DNA of 64,000 nt from positions 1 through 64,000 of the forward strand of contig CAVYZH010000010.1 of assembly GCA_963772975.1 (NCBI GenBank), written 5' to 3'. The first letter of the stretch is position 1, and the number at the start of each line of letters is the position of its first letter. This DNA is from AC-32 sp963772975. Its GTDB lineage: Bacteria > Actinomycetota > Thermoleophilia > Gaiellales > Gaiellaceae. The notes under the pieces are model-generated. The model searched no databases, was not told the origin of the DNA, and saw nothing but the letters and a program-made list of their open reading frames with translations. The position numbers and the translations under genes are program-made. Of the stretch, positions 10,391 through 17,963 are shown piece by piece.

Positions 10391-11469
10391 GCGAGCGCCT
10401 CGGCGACGGCCGCGGCCGGACGCTGGTGCGGCGGGCCGGGGTGGAGCACGATCTTGCAGGCCTCTCCGGCCTCGAGCGCCGCGAATGCCTCCTCGAAGCG
10501 CTCGAGCGGCAGCCGGTGGGTGATCAGCGGCCGCAGGTCGACGACGCCGCTCTCCAGCAGCCAGCGCGTCCGGTACCACGTCTCGAAGATGCGGCGGCCG
10601 CTGAGGGCGCGCACCTCCACGTTCTTGAAGATCAGGCCTTCGGCGACGTCGATCTCGACCGGCCGCTCCGGGATCCCGAAGAGGACGACCTTGCCGCCGT
10701 TGCGCACGATCCGGAAGGCGTCCCCGACGGCGCGACCGGCGCCCGACATCTCGAAGACGACGTCGAAGCCGAGCCCTTCGTGGTGCTCGAGGAACCAGCC
10801 GGCCTCGTCCTGGACGGCGTCGACGTCGACCACCGCGCTCGCGCCCATCCGGCGCGCGAGGTCGAGCCGGAAGATCGTCTTGTCGGCCGCGAGCACGACG
10901 GCCGCGCCCGAGGCGCGCGCGATCCCGATCGCGAACAGCCCGACCGGCCCGCAGCCGAGCACGGCGACCGAGCGGCCGGTCAGCTCCTGCTCGCCGGTCG
11001 CGAAGACGGCGTTGCCGAACGGCTCCTGCAGGGCCGCGATCTCCGGCGGCAGCTTGGCGCGGTCGTTCTGCCAGACGACGGATTCGGGAATGCAGACGTA
11101 GGACGCGAAGGCGCCGTCGCGGTCGACACCGAGGATCTGCGTCTGCTCGCACATGTGCGCGTTGCCGGTGCGGCAGTGGAAGCACGCGCCGCAGGTGACG
11201 TGGCTCTCGGCCGAGACGTAGTCACCCGGCTTGGCCTGGCGGACCGCGCTGCCCGTCTCGACGACGGTGCCGGCGAACTCGTGGCCGAGCGTGAGCGGCG
11301 GCGCGATCCGTCGCTGCGCCCACTCGTCCCAGCGCTCGATGTGCAGGTCGGTGCCGCAGACGCTCGCGGCCTCGACTCGCACGAGCACCTCGTCCTTGTC
11401 GGGCTGTGGCACGGGCACCTCGACTAGGCGCAGCCCGGGCTCGCGCGCAAGCTTGCGAAGAGCCGGCAT
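10387..11469 (-). CDS. tdh: L-threonine 3-dehydrogenase
   Basis: Zinc-dependent medium-chain dehydrogenase of 360 residues, oxidising threonine to 2-amino-3-ketobutyrate with NAD. Catalytic zinc ligands are in SVCGTDLH (Cys38) and LGHEFAG (His63/Glu64); structural-zinc cysteines are at 93, 96, 99 and 107 (TCGACFHC...MC). The NAD fold is at VLGCGPVGLFAIG. I chose ATG 11469 because a GAGGA box lies just upstream and the fold begins immediately; an in-frame ATG at 11478 is possible. It is divergent from asnA with about 140 bp between starts, where both promoters must lie. Kbl follows with a 4-bp overlap, making the two-step Thr-to-Gly pathway. Confidence 0.92.
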   Translation of the reverse strand: MPALRKLAREPGLRLVEVPVPQPDKDEVLVRVEAASVCGTDLHIERWDEWAQRRIAPPLTLGHEFAGTVVETGSAVRQAKPGDYVSAESHVTCGACFHCRTGNAHMCEQTQILGVDRDGAFASYVCIPESVVWQNDRAKLPPEIAALQEPFGNAVFATGEQELTGRSVAVLGCGPVGLFAIGIARASGAAVVLAADKTIFRLDLARRMGASAVVDVDAVQDEAGWFLEHHEGLGFDVVFEMSGAGRAVGDAFRIVRNGGKVVLFGIPERPVEIDVAEGLIFKNVEVRALSGRRIFETWYRTRWLLESGVVDLRPLITHRLPLERFEEAFAALEAGEACKIVLHPGPPHQRPAAAVAEALA

Positions 11470-11607
11470 GGTCCTCATGCGGCAAGCCTCGGCCAGGCAA
11501 GCCCGGGCGGCATCGGGGAAAGGCCGCACAGCCGATCAGACGAAGCCCGGATGGCCCGCCACGCCCACCGCGCCACGATCAGTGCATCCCCGACGATCGG
11601 AGGCGTC

Positions 11608-12741
11608 ATGACCGTGGCCAAGGAAGCCGACCTCGCAGGGCCCGGCATCGGCGACTACGCCGAGCTCGAGCGCGTCCTGCCCGACGACTACGCACCGCTG
11701 CTCTCGCCGAAGGAGACGATGCAGGCGCTCTACGCCGCCAAGCGACTGATCGAGGACCGCCTCTGCAAGGAGCTGAACCTGACGCTCGTCCAGGTGCCGC
11801 TGATCGTGGACTCCGAGAGCGGCGTCAACGACTATCTCGATCGGGACGGCTCGCGCACGCCCGTCACCTTCCACATCTCCAACGACCGCGAGCAGCATCC
11901 GATCGACGTCGAGGTCGTCCAGGCCGCGACCAAGTGGAAGCGGACGGCGCTGCGGCAGTTCGGGATGGCGCCGGGCGAGGGCCTGCTGACTGACATGCGC
12001 GCCGTGCGCAAGGACTACTTCCTCGACCACGACCACTCCGCCTACGTCGACCAGTGGGACTGGGAGCAAACGATCCGCGCCGAGGACCGCACGCTCGCCT
12101 ACCTGACCGCGACCGTGCGCTCGATCTGGAAGGTGCTGAAGGAGGCCGATCGCCTCCTCAGGACCGAGTGGCCGGCGCTCGCCGACCCCCGCTATCCGGA
12201 GCTGCCGGACGAGCTCGAGTTCCTGCACGCCGAGGACATCCTCGCCGCCTACCCCGACCTGCCCCGCAAGCAGCGCGAGACGGCCATCCTGCAGGACCAC
12301 CCGGCGGTCTTCATCTACGGGATCGGCTGGCCGCTCGCGGACGGCTACCCGCACGAGCTGCGCGCCGCGGACTACGACGACTGGTCTTCGGAGATCCTTT
12401 CGGCGGACGGCCGCCCGATGCACGGGCTGAACGGGGACATCCTGGTCTGGAACCCGGTCACGCGCCGCCGGCACGAGCTGATGTCCGGTGGGATCCGCGT
12501 GACGGCCGAGTCGCTGCGGCGGCAGCTGGAGCTCTCGGGCCAGCTCGACTTCCTCGATCTGCCGTACCACCGGGCGATCGTGAACGGCGAGATCCCGCTC
12601 TCGATCGGTGCCGGGATCGGACAGTCGCGGACGATGATGCTCCTCCTGCGAAAGGCTCACCTAGGCGAGGTCAGCGTCACCGTCTGGCCGCGGATCCTGA
12701 AGGACATGTGCTCCTCGAGGAACATCCACGTCCTGGAGTAG
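11608..12741 (+). CDS. asnA: Aspartate--ammonia ligase (asparagine synthetase A)
   Basis: Class II aminoacyl-tRNA synthetase-like enzyme making asparagine from aspartate, ammonia and ATP. The 377-residue protein starts at ATG 11608 with CGGAGG five bases upstream. Diagnostic regions: LVQVPLIVDSESGVND near residue 60, PVTFHISND, VVQAATKWKR, GLLTDMRAVRKDYFLDHDHSAYVDQWDWE and the C-terminal GAGIGQSRTMMLLLRKAHLGEVSVTVWP. It is longer than the E. coli enzyme, mainly by an N-terminal extension and internal loops. It probably shares a transcript with the PPOX gene 24 bp downstream. Confidence 0.95.
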   Translation: MTVAKEADLAGPGIGDYAELERVLPDDYAPLLSPKETMQALYAAKRLIEDRLCKELNLTLVQVPLIVDSESGVNDYLDRDGSRTPVTFHISNDREQHPIDVEVVQAATKWKRTALRQFGMAPGEGLLTDMRAVRKDYFLDHDHSAYVDQWDWEQTIRAEDRTLAYLTATVRSIWKVLKEADRLLRTEWPALADPRYPELPDELEFLHAEDILAAYPDLPRKQRETAILQDHPAVFIYGIGWPLADGYPHELRAADYDDWSSEILSADGRPMHGLNGDILVWNPVTRRRHELMSGGIRVTAESLRRQLELSGQLDFLDLPYHRAIVNGEIPLSIGAGIGQSRTMMLLLRKAHLGEVSVTVWPRILKDMCSSRNIHVLE

Positions 12742-12765
12742 GGCCTGCGTGCAAGACTGCGGCCG

Positions 12766-13182
12766 ATGCTGCCCGACAGCGCCCGCGAGCTGATCGAATC
12801 CGGCGCCCTCGCGCACCTGGTCACGCTGAACGAAGACGGCTCGCCGCAGGTGACGTGCGTCTGGGTCGGAATCGACGGTGACGAACTCGTCTCCGCGCAC
12901 CTCGCTGCCGGCCAGCAGAAGCTGCGCAACGTGCGCCGCGACCCGCGCGTCGCGCTCTCGTTGGAGGGCACGCGGAATCCACCCGCCGGGGCTGAAGGAG
13001 TACCTCGTCGTCCACGGCCGCGCACGGCTCGAGAGGGCGGCGCGCCCGAGCTGCTGCAGCGGCTCGCGCACGTCTACCTCGGCCCGGACGTGAAGTTCCC
13101 GCCGATGGACGACCCGCCGCCGGGATACGTGATGCGCATCGCGGTCGAGCGGGTCGGCGGCGTCGGGCCCTGGCGCTCGTGA
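12766..13182 (+). CDS. PPOX-class (F420-dependent type) split-barrel oxidoreductase with two compensating frameshifts
   Basis: Small flavin/F420-binding split-barrel protein of the pyridoxamine 5'-phosphate oxidase superfamily: LAHLVTLNEDGSPQVTCVWVGIDGDEL (residues 22-48), QKLRNVRRDPRVALSLEG, and a C-terminal LAHVYLGPDVKFPP...GYVMRIAVERVGGVGPW. Between 12976 and 13033 the open frame gives nonsense (RNPPAGAEGV), whereas another frame reads IHPPGLKEYLVVHGRARLE, exactly the strand expected here. Two shifts (one and two extra bases) cancel and the frame is restored, so the 138-residue open frame conceals a local error. The natural substrate cannot be deduced. Confidence 0.75.
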   Translation: MLPDSARELIESGALAHLVTLNEDGSPQVTCVWVGIDGDELVSAHLAAGQQKLRNVRRDPRVALSLEGTRNPPAGAEGVPRRPRPRTAREGGAPELLQRLAHVYLGPDVKFPPMDDPPPGYVMRIAVERVGGVGPWRS

Positions 13183-13855
13183 CGAAGCGCTTGCGTCGGC
13201 TTAGCGGCTCTATCGTCGCCGCTGCTAGAGGCACCTACCAACGCTTCTCAATCGTGGCCGGCCAAACGATCCGCGACCGATGCTTCTCGCCCTTGGCCGA
13301 GGGCCTTGAACGTGAACATTGGGAGTGCGACACGCCAGCGATCGACAACGGCGACGCCACGAGCTGGGACTCGTTTACGGGAGTGCCCGCGTCCTAGCAC
13401 GCAACACCGAAGCAGGTACGAACGGAGAGAAGGCCCCCGGCGGGCCTTTTCTCCTGCTCCCTTGGCGAGTGTCCCGGCCTACCGACTCTCGCCTTCATCG
13501 CCAACTGTCGAGCGAGGGCCGGTGGGACGTTGTGACGAAGCGCATGCCCCGGGCTCGGCGGGATCCGGTCGGCGAAGGAGACGAAGCCGACCGTGGCGGC
13601 TGCGAGCTCGCCTGACTCGCGGCCGTTACTCATCGGCCACACCGCCGAAGTGCCGCTCGAGCTCGGCGATCGCCTGGTCGCGGGCCTCCTTGCAGGCGGC
13701 CGCCTCGGCGGCGGCAGCCTTTCCCGGTTCAACTTGCCTCCGCGGCGCGGAGGCGATAGGCCACCTCCGTTCTGTGCCAGAACGGTTACAGGCCCGTGAC
13801 AAGCGCGTAGCGGGGGCCTTCGAGGATGGGCTGACACCATCCAAAGGAGGCTCTC
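13183..13855. other. Gene-poor intergenic region (673 bp)
   Basis: No convincing plus-strand gene is visible between the PPOX gene and the lipoprotein. A terminator-like hairpin lies at 13427-13453. On minus, two short frames overlap as GATGAGTAA at 13626-13633: one ends ...IAELERHFGGVADE, and the other (13394-13633, 79 residues, starting MSNGRESGELAAATVGFVSF) follows. They may be fragments of an eroded gene or simply chance GC-rich frames; I recognise neither. The last 80 bp presumably carry the lipoprotein promoter, including a CAGAACGGTTAC block near 13780. Confidence 0.5.
13427..13453 (+). terminator. Rho-independent terminator-like hairpin
   Basis: GGCCC / GGGCC stem with loop CCGGC (13432-13446), extended by GAGAA paired against TTCTC around it and followed by TTTTCTCC. 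The structure is nearly symmetric, so it could act on both strands. No annotated gene ends immediately upstream: the PPOX stop is about 245 bp away. It might therefore end an unrecognised non-coding transcript. Confidence 0.6.
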
Positions 13856-14467
13856 GTGAAGAAGCTCCTCGCACTCAAAACCTCGACTCTCTCTCTCGCC
13901 ATCCTCTCCGCGGCAGCCGTCGCGCTCGTGGCCGGTTGCGGAAGCGGTGGCGCCCAAAAGGTCGTGAGGACGGTCACCGTGCAGCAGAAGACCGCCGTCG
14001 CGAGTACGGTCACCGCGCAGCAGAAAGCCGCCGCCCTGAGCGCCACCGGTGACCAGCGGCTCTACGGTCAGGTCAAGTCGCTCGAGCGCAAGGGTGACCA
14101 TTACGAACTGCGCTTCGATCCCGCACTCTTCCTCTCCGGGGTGACCGCCAACGTCGCCCAAGCAGAGGACCAGCAGACTCCCTGCCAGCCAAGCGCCTGT
14201 CCTCCTGTCGCGAACGACAACTACGTGGTCGACGAGGGCCACCGCCTGCTGAGCTACCTCGTCCCGGCCGACGCCCAGGGGACGGTCCTGACCAAGAGCG
14301 GCTCGAGCGGCGGGCCGTTCCCGGCGACGACGATCACGGTCGCTGAGCTGGCGCAGATCATCGCCGGTACGAGCTCGCTGAAGCTGTTCGAGCCCCTCTC
14401 CTCCGGCGTCTGGATCCTCGTCCACGGGGACACGGTCCGCACGTTCGCACAGCAGTTCCGCCCGTAG
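13856..14467 (+). CDS. Predicted lipoprotein of unknown function
   Basis: 203-residue secreted lipoprotein. The N-terminus (VKKLLALKTSTLSLAILSAAA) is a classic signal peptide, and the lipobox LVAGC puts the lipidated cysteine near residue 29. A low-complexity linker (VVRTVTVQQKTAVASTVTAQQKAAA) follows, then a compact domain with GQVKSLERKGDHYELRFDPALFLSGVTAN. Two cysteines in TPCQPSACPP may form a disulfide. The GTG start is fixed by a perfect AAAGGAGG ribosome-binding site at 13843-13850, one of the strongest in the window, suggesting high expression. I recognise no family. Confidence 0.8.
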   Translation: MKKLLALKTSTLSLAILSAAAVALVAGCGSGGAQKVVRTVTVQQKTAVASTVTAQQKAAALSATGDQRLYGQVKSLERKGDHYELRFDPALFLSGVTANVAQAEDQQTPCQPSACPPVANDNYVVDEGHRLLSYLVPADAQGTVLTKSGSSGGPFPATTITVAELAQIIAGTSSLKLFEPLSSGVWILVHGDTVRTFAQQFRP

Positions 14468-14496
14468 GTGTCCAGCCACCACGTCCTCCTCCCCCG

Positions 14497-14523
14497 CGGA
14501 ACCGCCCTTCAAGGGCGGTTCCG
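14497..14523 (+). terminator. Perfect hairpin downstream of the lipoprotein gene
   Basis: CGGAACCGCCCTT and its exact complement are separated by a single base, giving about an 11-bp stem with a tight loop, 30 bp after the lipoprotein stop. There is no strong U-tract (TGTTGCG follows), as is common for actinobacterial terminators. It would work on either strand. Confidence 0.65.
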
Positions 14524-14734
14524 TGTTGCGCGAGGTCGAGCTTCCTCCTCCCCCGGGCCGGACGGTATACCGAGGCTAGAGCGAAGGCCGAGCTCGGCAA
14601 GGGCGCCGAAGCTCACGCGGCCCAGCGGGCCGGTTGATGCAGAACTGTTACGGACGCGTTGTCGGAGCGTTGCCGGAGGGCGGAGGGTTGTCCCTGTCAG
14701 GCAAGCAACAGGCAGCGAGGAGTCGCGAAACCTG

Positions 14735-14843
14735 GTGCCAGACACGGAACACGGAAGTGTGCCGCGTAGTCCACAAACGCGCATTTAGCTGGCGGTTGCA
14801 CCGGCTCCTCGGTGTGAGGCGCGCCTGCTAAGTGTCAGACACG
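14735..14843. repeat. Pair of REP-like GTGYCAGACACG motifs
   Basis: GTGCCAGACACG at 14735-14746 and GTGTCAGACACG at 14832-14843 are direct near-copies; the second contains the perfect palindrome GTGTC-A-GACAC. The second copy lies 10 bp past the stop of the glycosyltransferase gene at 14853. Such short palindromes recur as REP-type elements in many genomes; whether this is one needs a genome-wide count. Confidence 0.4.
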
Positions 14844-14852
14844 CGGGTCCGC

Positions 14853-15821
14853 TCAGCGGTCGGTGCTGCGCCGCCCGCGGCCGCCGAGGTCCTTGTTCGA
14901 CTCCATGTCGAACCACATCGCGAAGAGCGTGAACTGCGAGCCGGAGATCAGGAGCAGCGCGACGAGCACGATCGTCGCCGGCGTGATCGCATTGCCCATG
15001 ATCCGCAGGACGAGCTCGGCGATTCCGAGGCCGAGGCCGAGCAGCGTCGCCAGGAAGCCGAGCGCGTAGAAGAAGACCAGCGGGTGGAAGTCGCGGATCA
15101 CGTACTTCACGCGCATCCGCCAGAAGAAGCCCTTCACCAGCAGCCATGAGATCGTCGGCACGACCTTCCGCAGCCGGATCCCGCTCCGCTCGCCGACGCC
15201 GTAGATCGGCCGTGACGGGTAGTCGCGCACCCGGGCGTTCCAGACGTTCAGGTGCACGAGCAGGTCGTTGGGGAAGCCGTAGCGCTGGTAGATCCGGTCG
15301 AGGTCGAGCAGCTGGAGGTACGGCAGCGAGATCGCCGTGTAGCCGGACTGCGAGTCGGCGACGTGCCAGTAGCCGGAGGCGATCTTCGTGAACAGTGAGA
15401 GCACCGCGTTGCCGAGGTAGCGGTAGCGCGGGATCACCTCCCACGCCTGGCCGGTGAAGAGGCGGTTCGCCTTGGCGTAGTCGACGTCGCCGCGCGCGAC
15501 GGCGCCGGTGAGCATCTCGAGGTCGTCAGGGTCCATCTGCGCGTCGGCCGCCATCACCGCGGTGACGTCGATCTTGTCGTCGCGCGCCTTCTTGTACCCC
15601 GTGATGATCGCGCCGCCGACGCCGAGGTTGCGCTCGTGCTCGATCAGCTCGACGCGCGGGTCGGCCAGCGTGCGCACCGCCTCGACCGTGCCGTCGGTGG
15701 AGCGGTCGTCGACGACGTAGATGCGGTCGACGAACTGCGGGATCCCGCGGATCGTCTCCGCGATCAGCTTCTCCTCGTTGTGCGCGGGGACGACGACCGA
15801 CACCCGCTTTCCGTCGAGCAC
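14853..15821 (-). CDS. Family 2 glycosyltransferase (dolichol-phosphate mannosyltransferase-like) with C-terminal membrane anchor
   Basis: 322-residue GT-A enzyme. SVVVPAHNEEKLIAETI begins the nucleotide-sugar fold; VVDDRSTDGT and AADAQMDPDDL supply the acidic metal/sugar-nucleotide residues. Two hydrophobic segments near the C-terminus (HPLVFFYALGFLATLLGLGLG and a second) anchor it in the membrane. Members move a sugar from a nucleotide sugar to a polyprenyl phosphate or glycan. GTG start 15821, 9 bp after the chain-length gene stop. It is the last gene of the 19-kb minus-strand glycan run, and the palindromic motif at 14832 follows its stop. Confidence 0.85.
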   Translation of the reverse strand: MLDGKRVSVVVPAHNEEKLIAETIRGIPQFVDRIYVVDDRSTDGTVEAVRTLADPRVELIEHERNLGVGGAIITGYKKARDDKIDVTAVMAADAQMDPDDLEMLTGAVARGDVDYAKANRLFTGQAWEVIPRYRYLGNAVLSLFTKIASGYWHVADSQSGYTAISLPYLQLLDLDRIYQRYGFPNDLLVHLNVWNARVRDYPSRPIYGVGERSGIRLRKVVPTISWLLVKGFFWRMRVKYVIRDFHPLVFFYALGFLATLLGLGLGIAELVLRIMGNAITPATIVLVALLLISGSQFTLFAMWFDMESNKDLGGRGRRSTDR

Positions 15822-15830
15822 GCTTGAACG

Positions 15831-16700
15831 CTACGAGTGGCGGCGGACGGCCCGGAGCGTCGGCTCGTACAGCAGCGCGGCGATCAGGCCGAGGATCAGA
15901 CCGATCAGGCCCGCCACCAGCACGGTGTTCCGCCGGCTGCGGGCCGTCGTCTTCGTCGCGGCAGCGAGCGTCGTGATCTGCGGGGCCTCGACGTCCTTGG
16001 CGAGCGCGAGCTGCTGCTGGTTGGTCGTGAGCTGGTCGGTGGTCGTCAGCAGCTGCTGCTGGAGGCCGTTGAGCTGACCGAGCGCGATCAGGCGCTCGCT
16101 CGTCGAGAGGCCTGAACCGTTACTTAGTGCATCCTGCTGGGCCTTCAGATTGGTGTTCAAGGTACTCAGCGCAGCCTTCTCCTGGTCGACCTGCAGCTGC
16201 AGGTTCTGGATCTTCGTCTTCGAGTAGCTGGCGAGCGCGTTCGAGAAGACGACCGCCCGAGCGAGGTCGTTCGCGGCGCGCGCGACCGGCCGGCGGGCGT
16301 GCCCGGTGACCGCGATCGCCACGAGGGGGTTCTGGCCAAGCCGCGCGATGTTGCCGCTCACCGCCTGCGTCGAGACATGCCCGCGAAGCTGCCCGACGCG
16401 CAGGCCTGCGTCGCGAGCGACCCGCTGGGTGGTCGACTCGGCGGTGACGATCTGCTTGACCGTCGAGGGGTTCGTCGCCTGGCTCTGCACCTGCACGCCG
16501 CCCTGCGAGAGCGGCTGGCCGAGGTAAACGACGGCCTTCGCCTTGTAGACCTGCGCGCCGCCGAGGGAGATCAGGTAGCCGACGACGAGCCCGGCGGCGA
16601 GACCGCCGAGCACGATCCACCAGTGTCGGGTGATCGTGTCCCAGTGACGGCGCAGGTCGACGTCCTGCTCGGCGTCGAGATCGGGTGCGTCGGTCGGCAT
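15831..16700 (-). CDS. Wzz/Chain-length determinant-like polysaccharide co-polymerase
   Basis: 289-residue inner-membrane protein with the two-transmembrane Wzz layout. An N-terminal segment (HWWIVLGGLAAGLVVGYLISL, residues 26-46) and a C-terminal one (VLVAGLIGLILGLIAALLY) flank a periplasm-type domain rich in Gln/Leu heptads (ALSTLNTNLKAQQDALS, NGLQQQLLTTTDQLTTNQQQLALA) predicted to coil. No kinase domain is attached. These proteins set glycan chain length with a Wzy polymerase; two candidate polymerases are in the window (25470 and 47229). It lies 15 bp after a beta-propeller gene. Confidence 0.8.
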   Translation of the reverse strand: MPTDAPDLDAEQDVDLRRHWDTITRHWWIVLGGLAAGLVVGYLISLGGAQVYKAKAVVYLGQPLSQGGVQVQSQATNPSTVKQIVTAESTTQRVARDAGLRVGQLRGHVSTQAVSGNIARLGQNPLVAIAVTGHARRPVARAANDLARAVVFSNALASYSKTKIQNLQLQVDQEKAALSTLNTNLKAQQDALSNGSGLSTSERLIALGQLNGLQQQLLTTTDQLTTNQQQLALAKDVEAPQITTLAAATKTTARSRRNTVLVAGLIGLILGLIAALLYEPTLRAVRRHS

Positions 16701-16715
16701 CGGCGGGTGAGCCTA

Positions 16716-17963
16716 CTAGCGCAGCCTCGGCGCGAGCGCGAAGATCCGTGCGTAGCCGGCGAGGTAGAGCCGCCTGCGGTCGGAGACGACGGCCGCATAG
16801 GCGCCGCGCCGGAACGACCACAGCAGCTTGCCGGTACGCGGGTCGAGCCCGTAGGTGCGGCCCTTCAGCGAGGAGACGTAGACGACGCCGTTGATCACGA
16901 TCGGCGAACCCGAGATCGGGCCGTTCGTGCGGTACTTCCAGCGCACGTCGCCGGTCGCCGCGTCGAAGCAGTAGAGGTCGCCGGTGAACGAGCCTGCGTA
17001 GACGCGCTGCTCGTAGACCGCCGGCGAGGAATAGACGTAGCCGCCGGTCCCGTGCGACCAGCGCAGCTTCCCGCTCGTGGCGCCGAACGAGTAGACCTTG
17101 CCGTCGGTCGAGCCGATGTAGACGCGGTTGTAGGCGATGGCGGGCGTCGAGTAGAAGGTGCCGCGGTTGCCGAGCCGCTGCTGCGCCGACGATCGCCAGA
17201 CGAGCTTGCCGGTGCGCGCGTTCAGCGCATAGACGTGGTGGTCGTAGGAGCCGAAGTAGACGCGGCCGCCCGAGTAGGCGATTGCGTCCTTGACCTTGTC
17301 GCCGGTCTGGAACGTCCAGCGGGTTGCGCCCGAAGACGCGCTGAGCGCGTAGACGCGGCCGTTCCAATCGCCAACGTAGACGACCCCGTCTAACACGAGC
17401 GGCGACGACTCGGTCGGCCCCATCTTCAGGCGCCAGCGCAGCTTGCCGGTGTCGGCGTTCATCGCCACCACCTCGCCGTCGAGCCCGGAGCGGGTCGCGT
17501 TGCAGGGCGGCTTGTTCAGGAAGGTCATGTAGACGGTGTGGTTGTCGACCGCCGGCGAGGCGGCCGTGCAGCGCTGGGCTCGGTACGTCCAGTGCACCTT
17601 CACGTCCTTGGTGCGCACGGCGAAGAGCACGCCGACCGAGTTGGCGAAGTAAAGCCGGCCGTACGCAACGACGGGCGGGAACTCGACCAGCGAACGCGCG
17701 CGGAAGAACCAGAGCGGACGGTAGGGCGGTTGGACGAGCATCTTCTCGGCGTTGCCCTGGCGGGTCGGGTCGAAGCGGTACATCGGCCAGCGGATCTTCG
17801 CCGTCGGCGGCGGCGGCTTCGGCGCTGACTGCGTGGTGACGAACTCCTCCGTCGAGGAGCCGCGGACGTCCTGGCCCTGGTGCTTGCGATAGAGGCCGAA
17901 CGCGACCAGGCCGGCGGCGATCAGGAACACGACGCCGGCCGCGGCGAGCAGGACCTTCTTCAT
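16716..17963 (-). CDS. Membrane-anchored PQQ-like beta-propeller protein
   Basis: 415 residues. One N-terminal membrane segment (KKVLLAAAGVVFLIAAGLVAFGLY) precedes an extracytoplasmic domain of about seven PQQ-type repeats, seen as recurring W-plus-DG/G-VYVG blades: TGKLRWRLKMG, GVVYVGDWNGRVYALSASSG, GRVYFGSYDHHVYALNARTG, NRVYIGSTDGKVYSF and GVVYVSSLKG. Such propellers scaffold or bind surface polymers; no quinoprotein catalytic signature is visible. The ATG start overlaps the stop of the upstream, related propeller gene (ATGA), so the two are a tandem duplicate pair (shared start of the domain: WPMYR.. versus WPLYG..). Confidence 0.8.
   Translation of the reverse strand: MKKVLLAAAGVVFLIAAGLVAFGLYRKHQGQDVRGSSTEEFVTTQSAPKPPPPTAKIRWPMYRFDPTRQGNAEKMLVQPPYRPLWFFRARSLVEFPPVVAYGRLYFANSVGVLFAVRTKDVKVHWTYRAQRCTAASPAVDNHTVYMTFLNKPPCNATRSGLDGEVVAMNADTGKLRWRLKMGPTESSPLVLDGVVYVGDWNGRVYALSASSGATRWTFQTGDKVKDAIAYSGGRVYFGSYDHHVYALNARTGKLVWRSSAQQRLGNRGTFYSTPAIAYNRVYIGSTDGKVYSFGATSGKLRWSHGTGGYVYSSPAVYEQRVYAGSFTGDLYCFDAATGDVRWKYRTNGPISGSPIVINGVVYVSSLKGRTYGLDPRTGKLLWSFRRGAYAAVVSDRRRLYLAGYARIFALAPRLR

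Larger units (their letters stand above)
14468..14852. other. Intergenic region (385 bp) with hairpin and palindromic repeats
   Basis: Convergent spacer between the lipoprotein and the glycosyltransferase at 14853. Apart from the hairpin at 14497-14523 and the GTGTC/GACAC motifs at 14735-14746 and 14832-14843, I see nothing gene-like; short frames here lack any recognisable domain. CAGAACTGTTAC near 14639 resembles CAGAACGGTTAC near 13780, which may be coincidence. Confidence 0.5.

Noticed and set aside
9197..11185. Reading tdh and kbl as one long protein
   Set aside because: The upstream part is an out-of-frame shadow of tdh; kbl begins at GTG 10390, overlapping the tdh stop.
13626..13874. 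Minus-strand 82-residue frame opposite the lipoprotein promoter
   Set aside because: The N-terminal half is antisense to the strong ribosome-binding site region and shows no recognisable domain; only its end looked protein-like, and that is mentioned in the intergenic entry.
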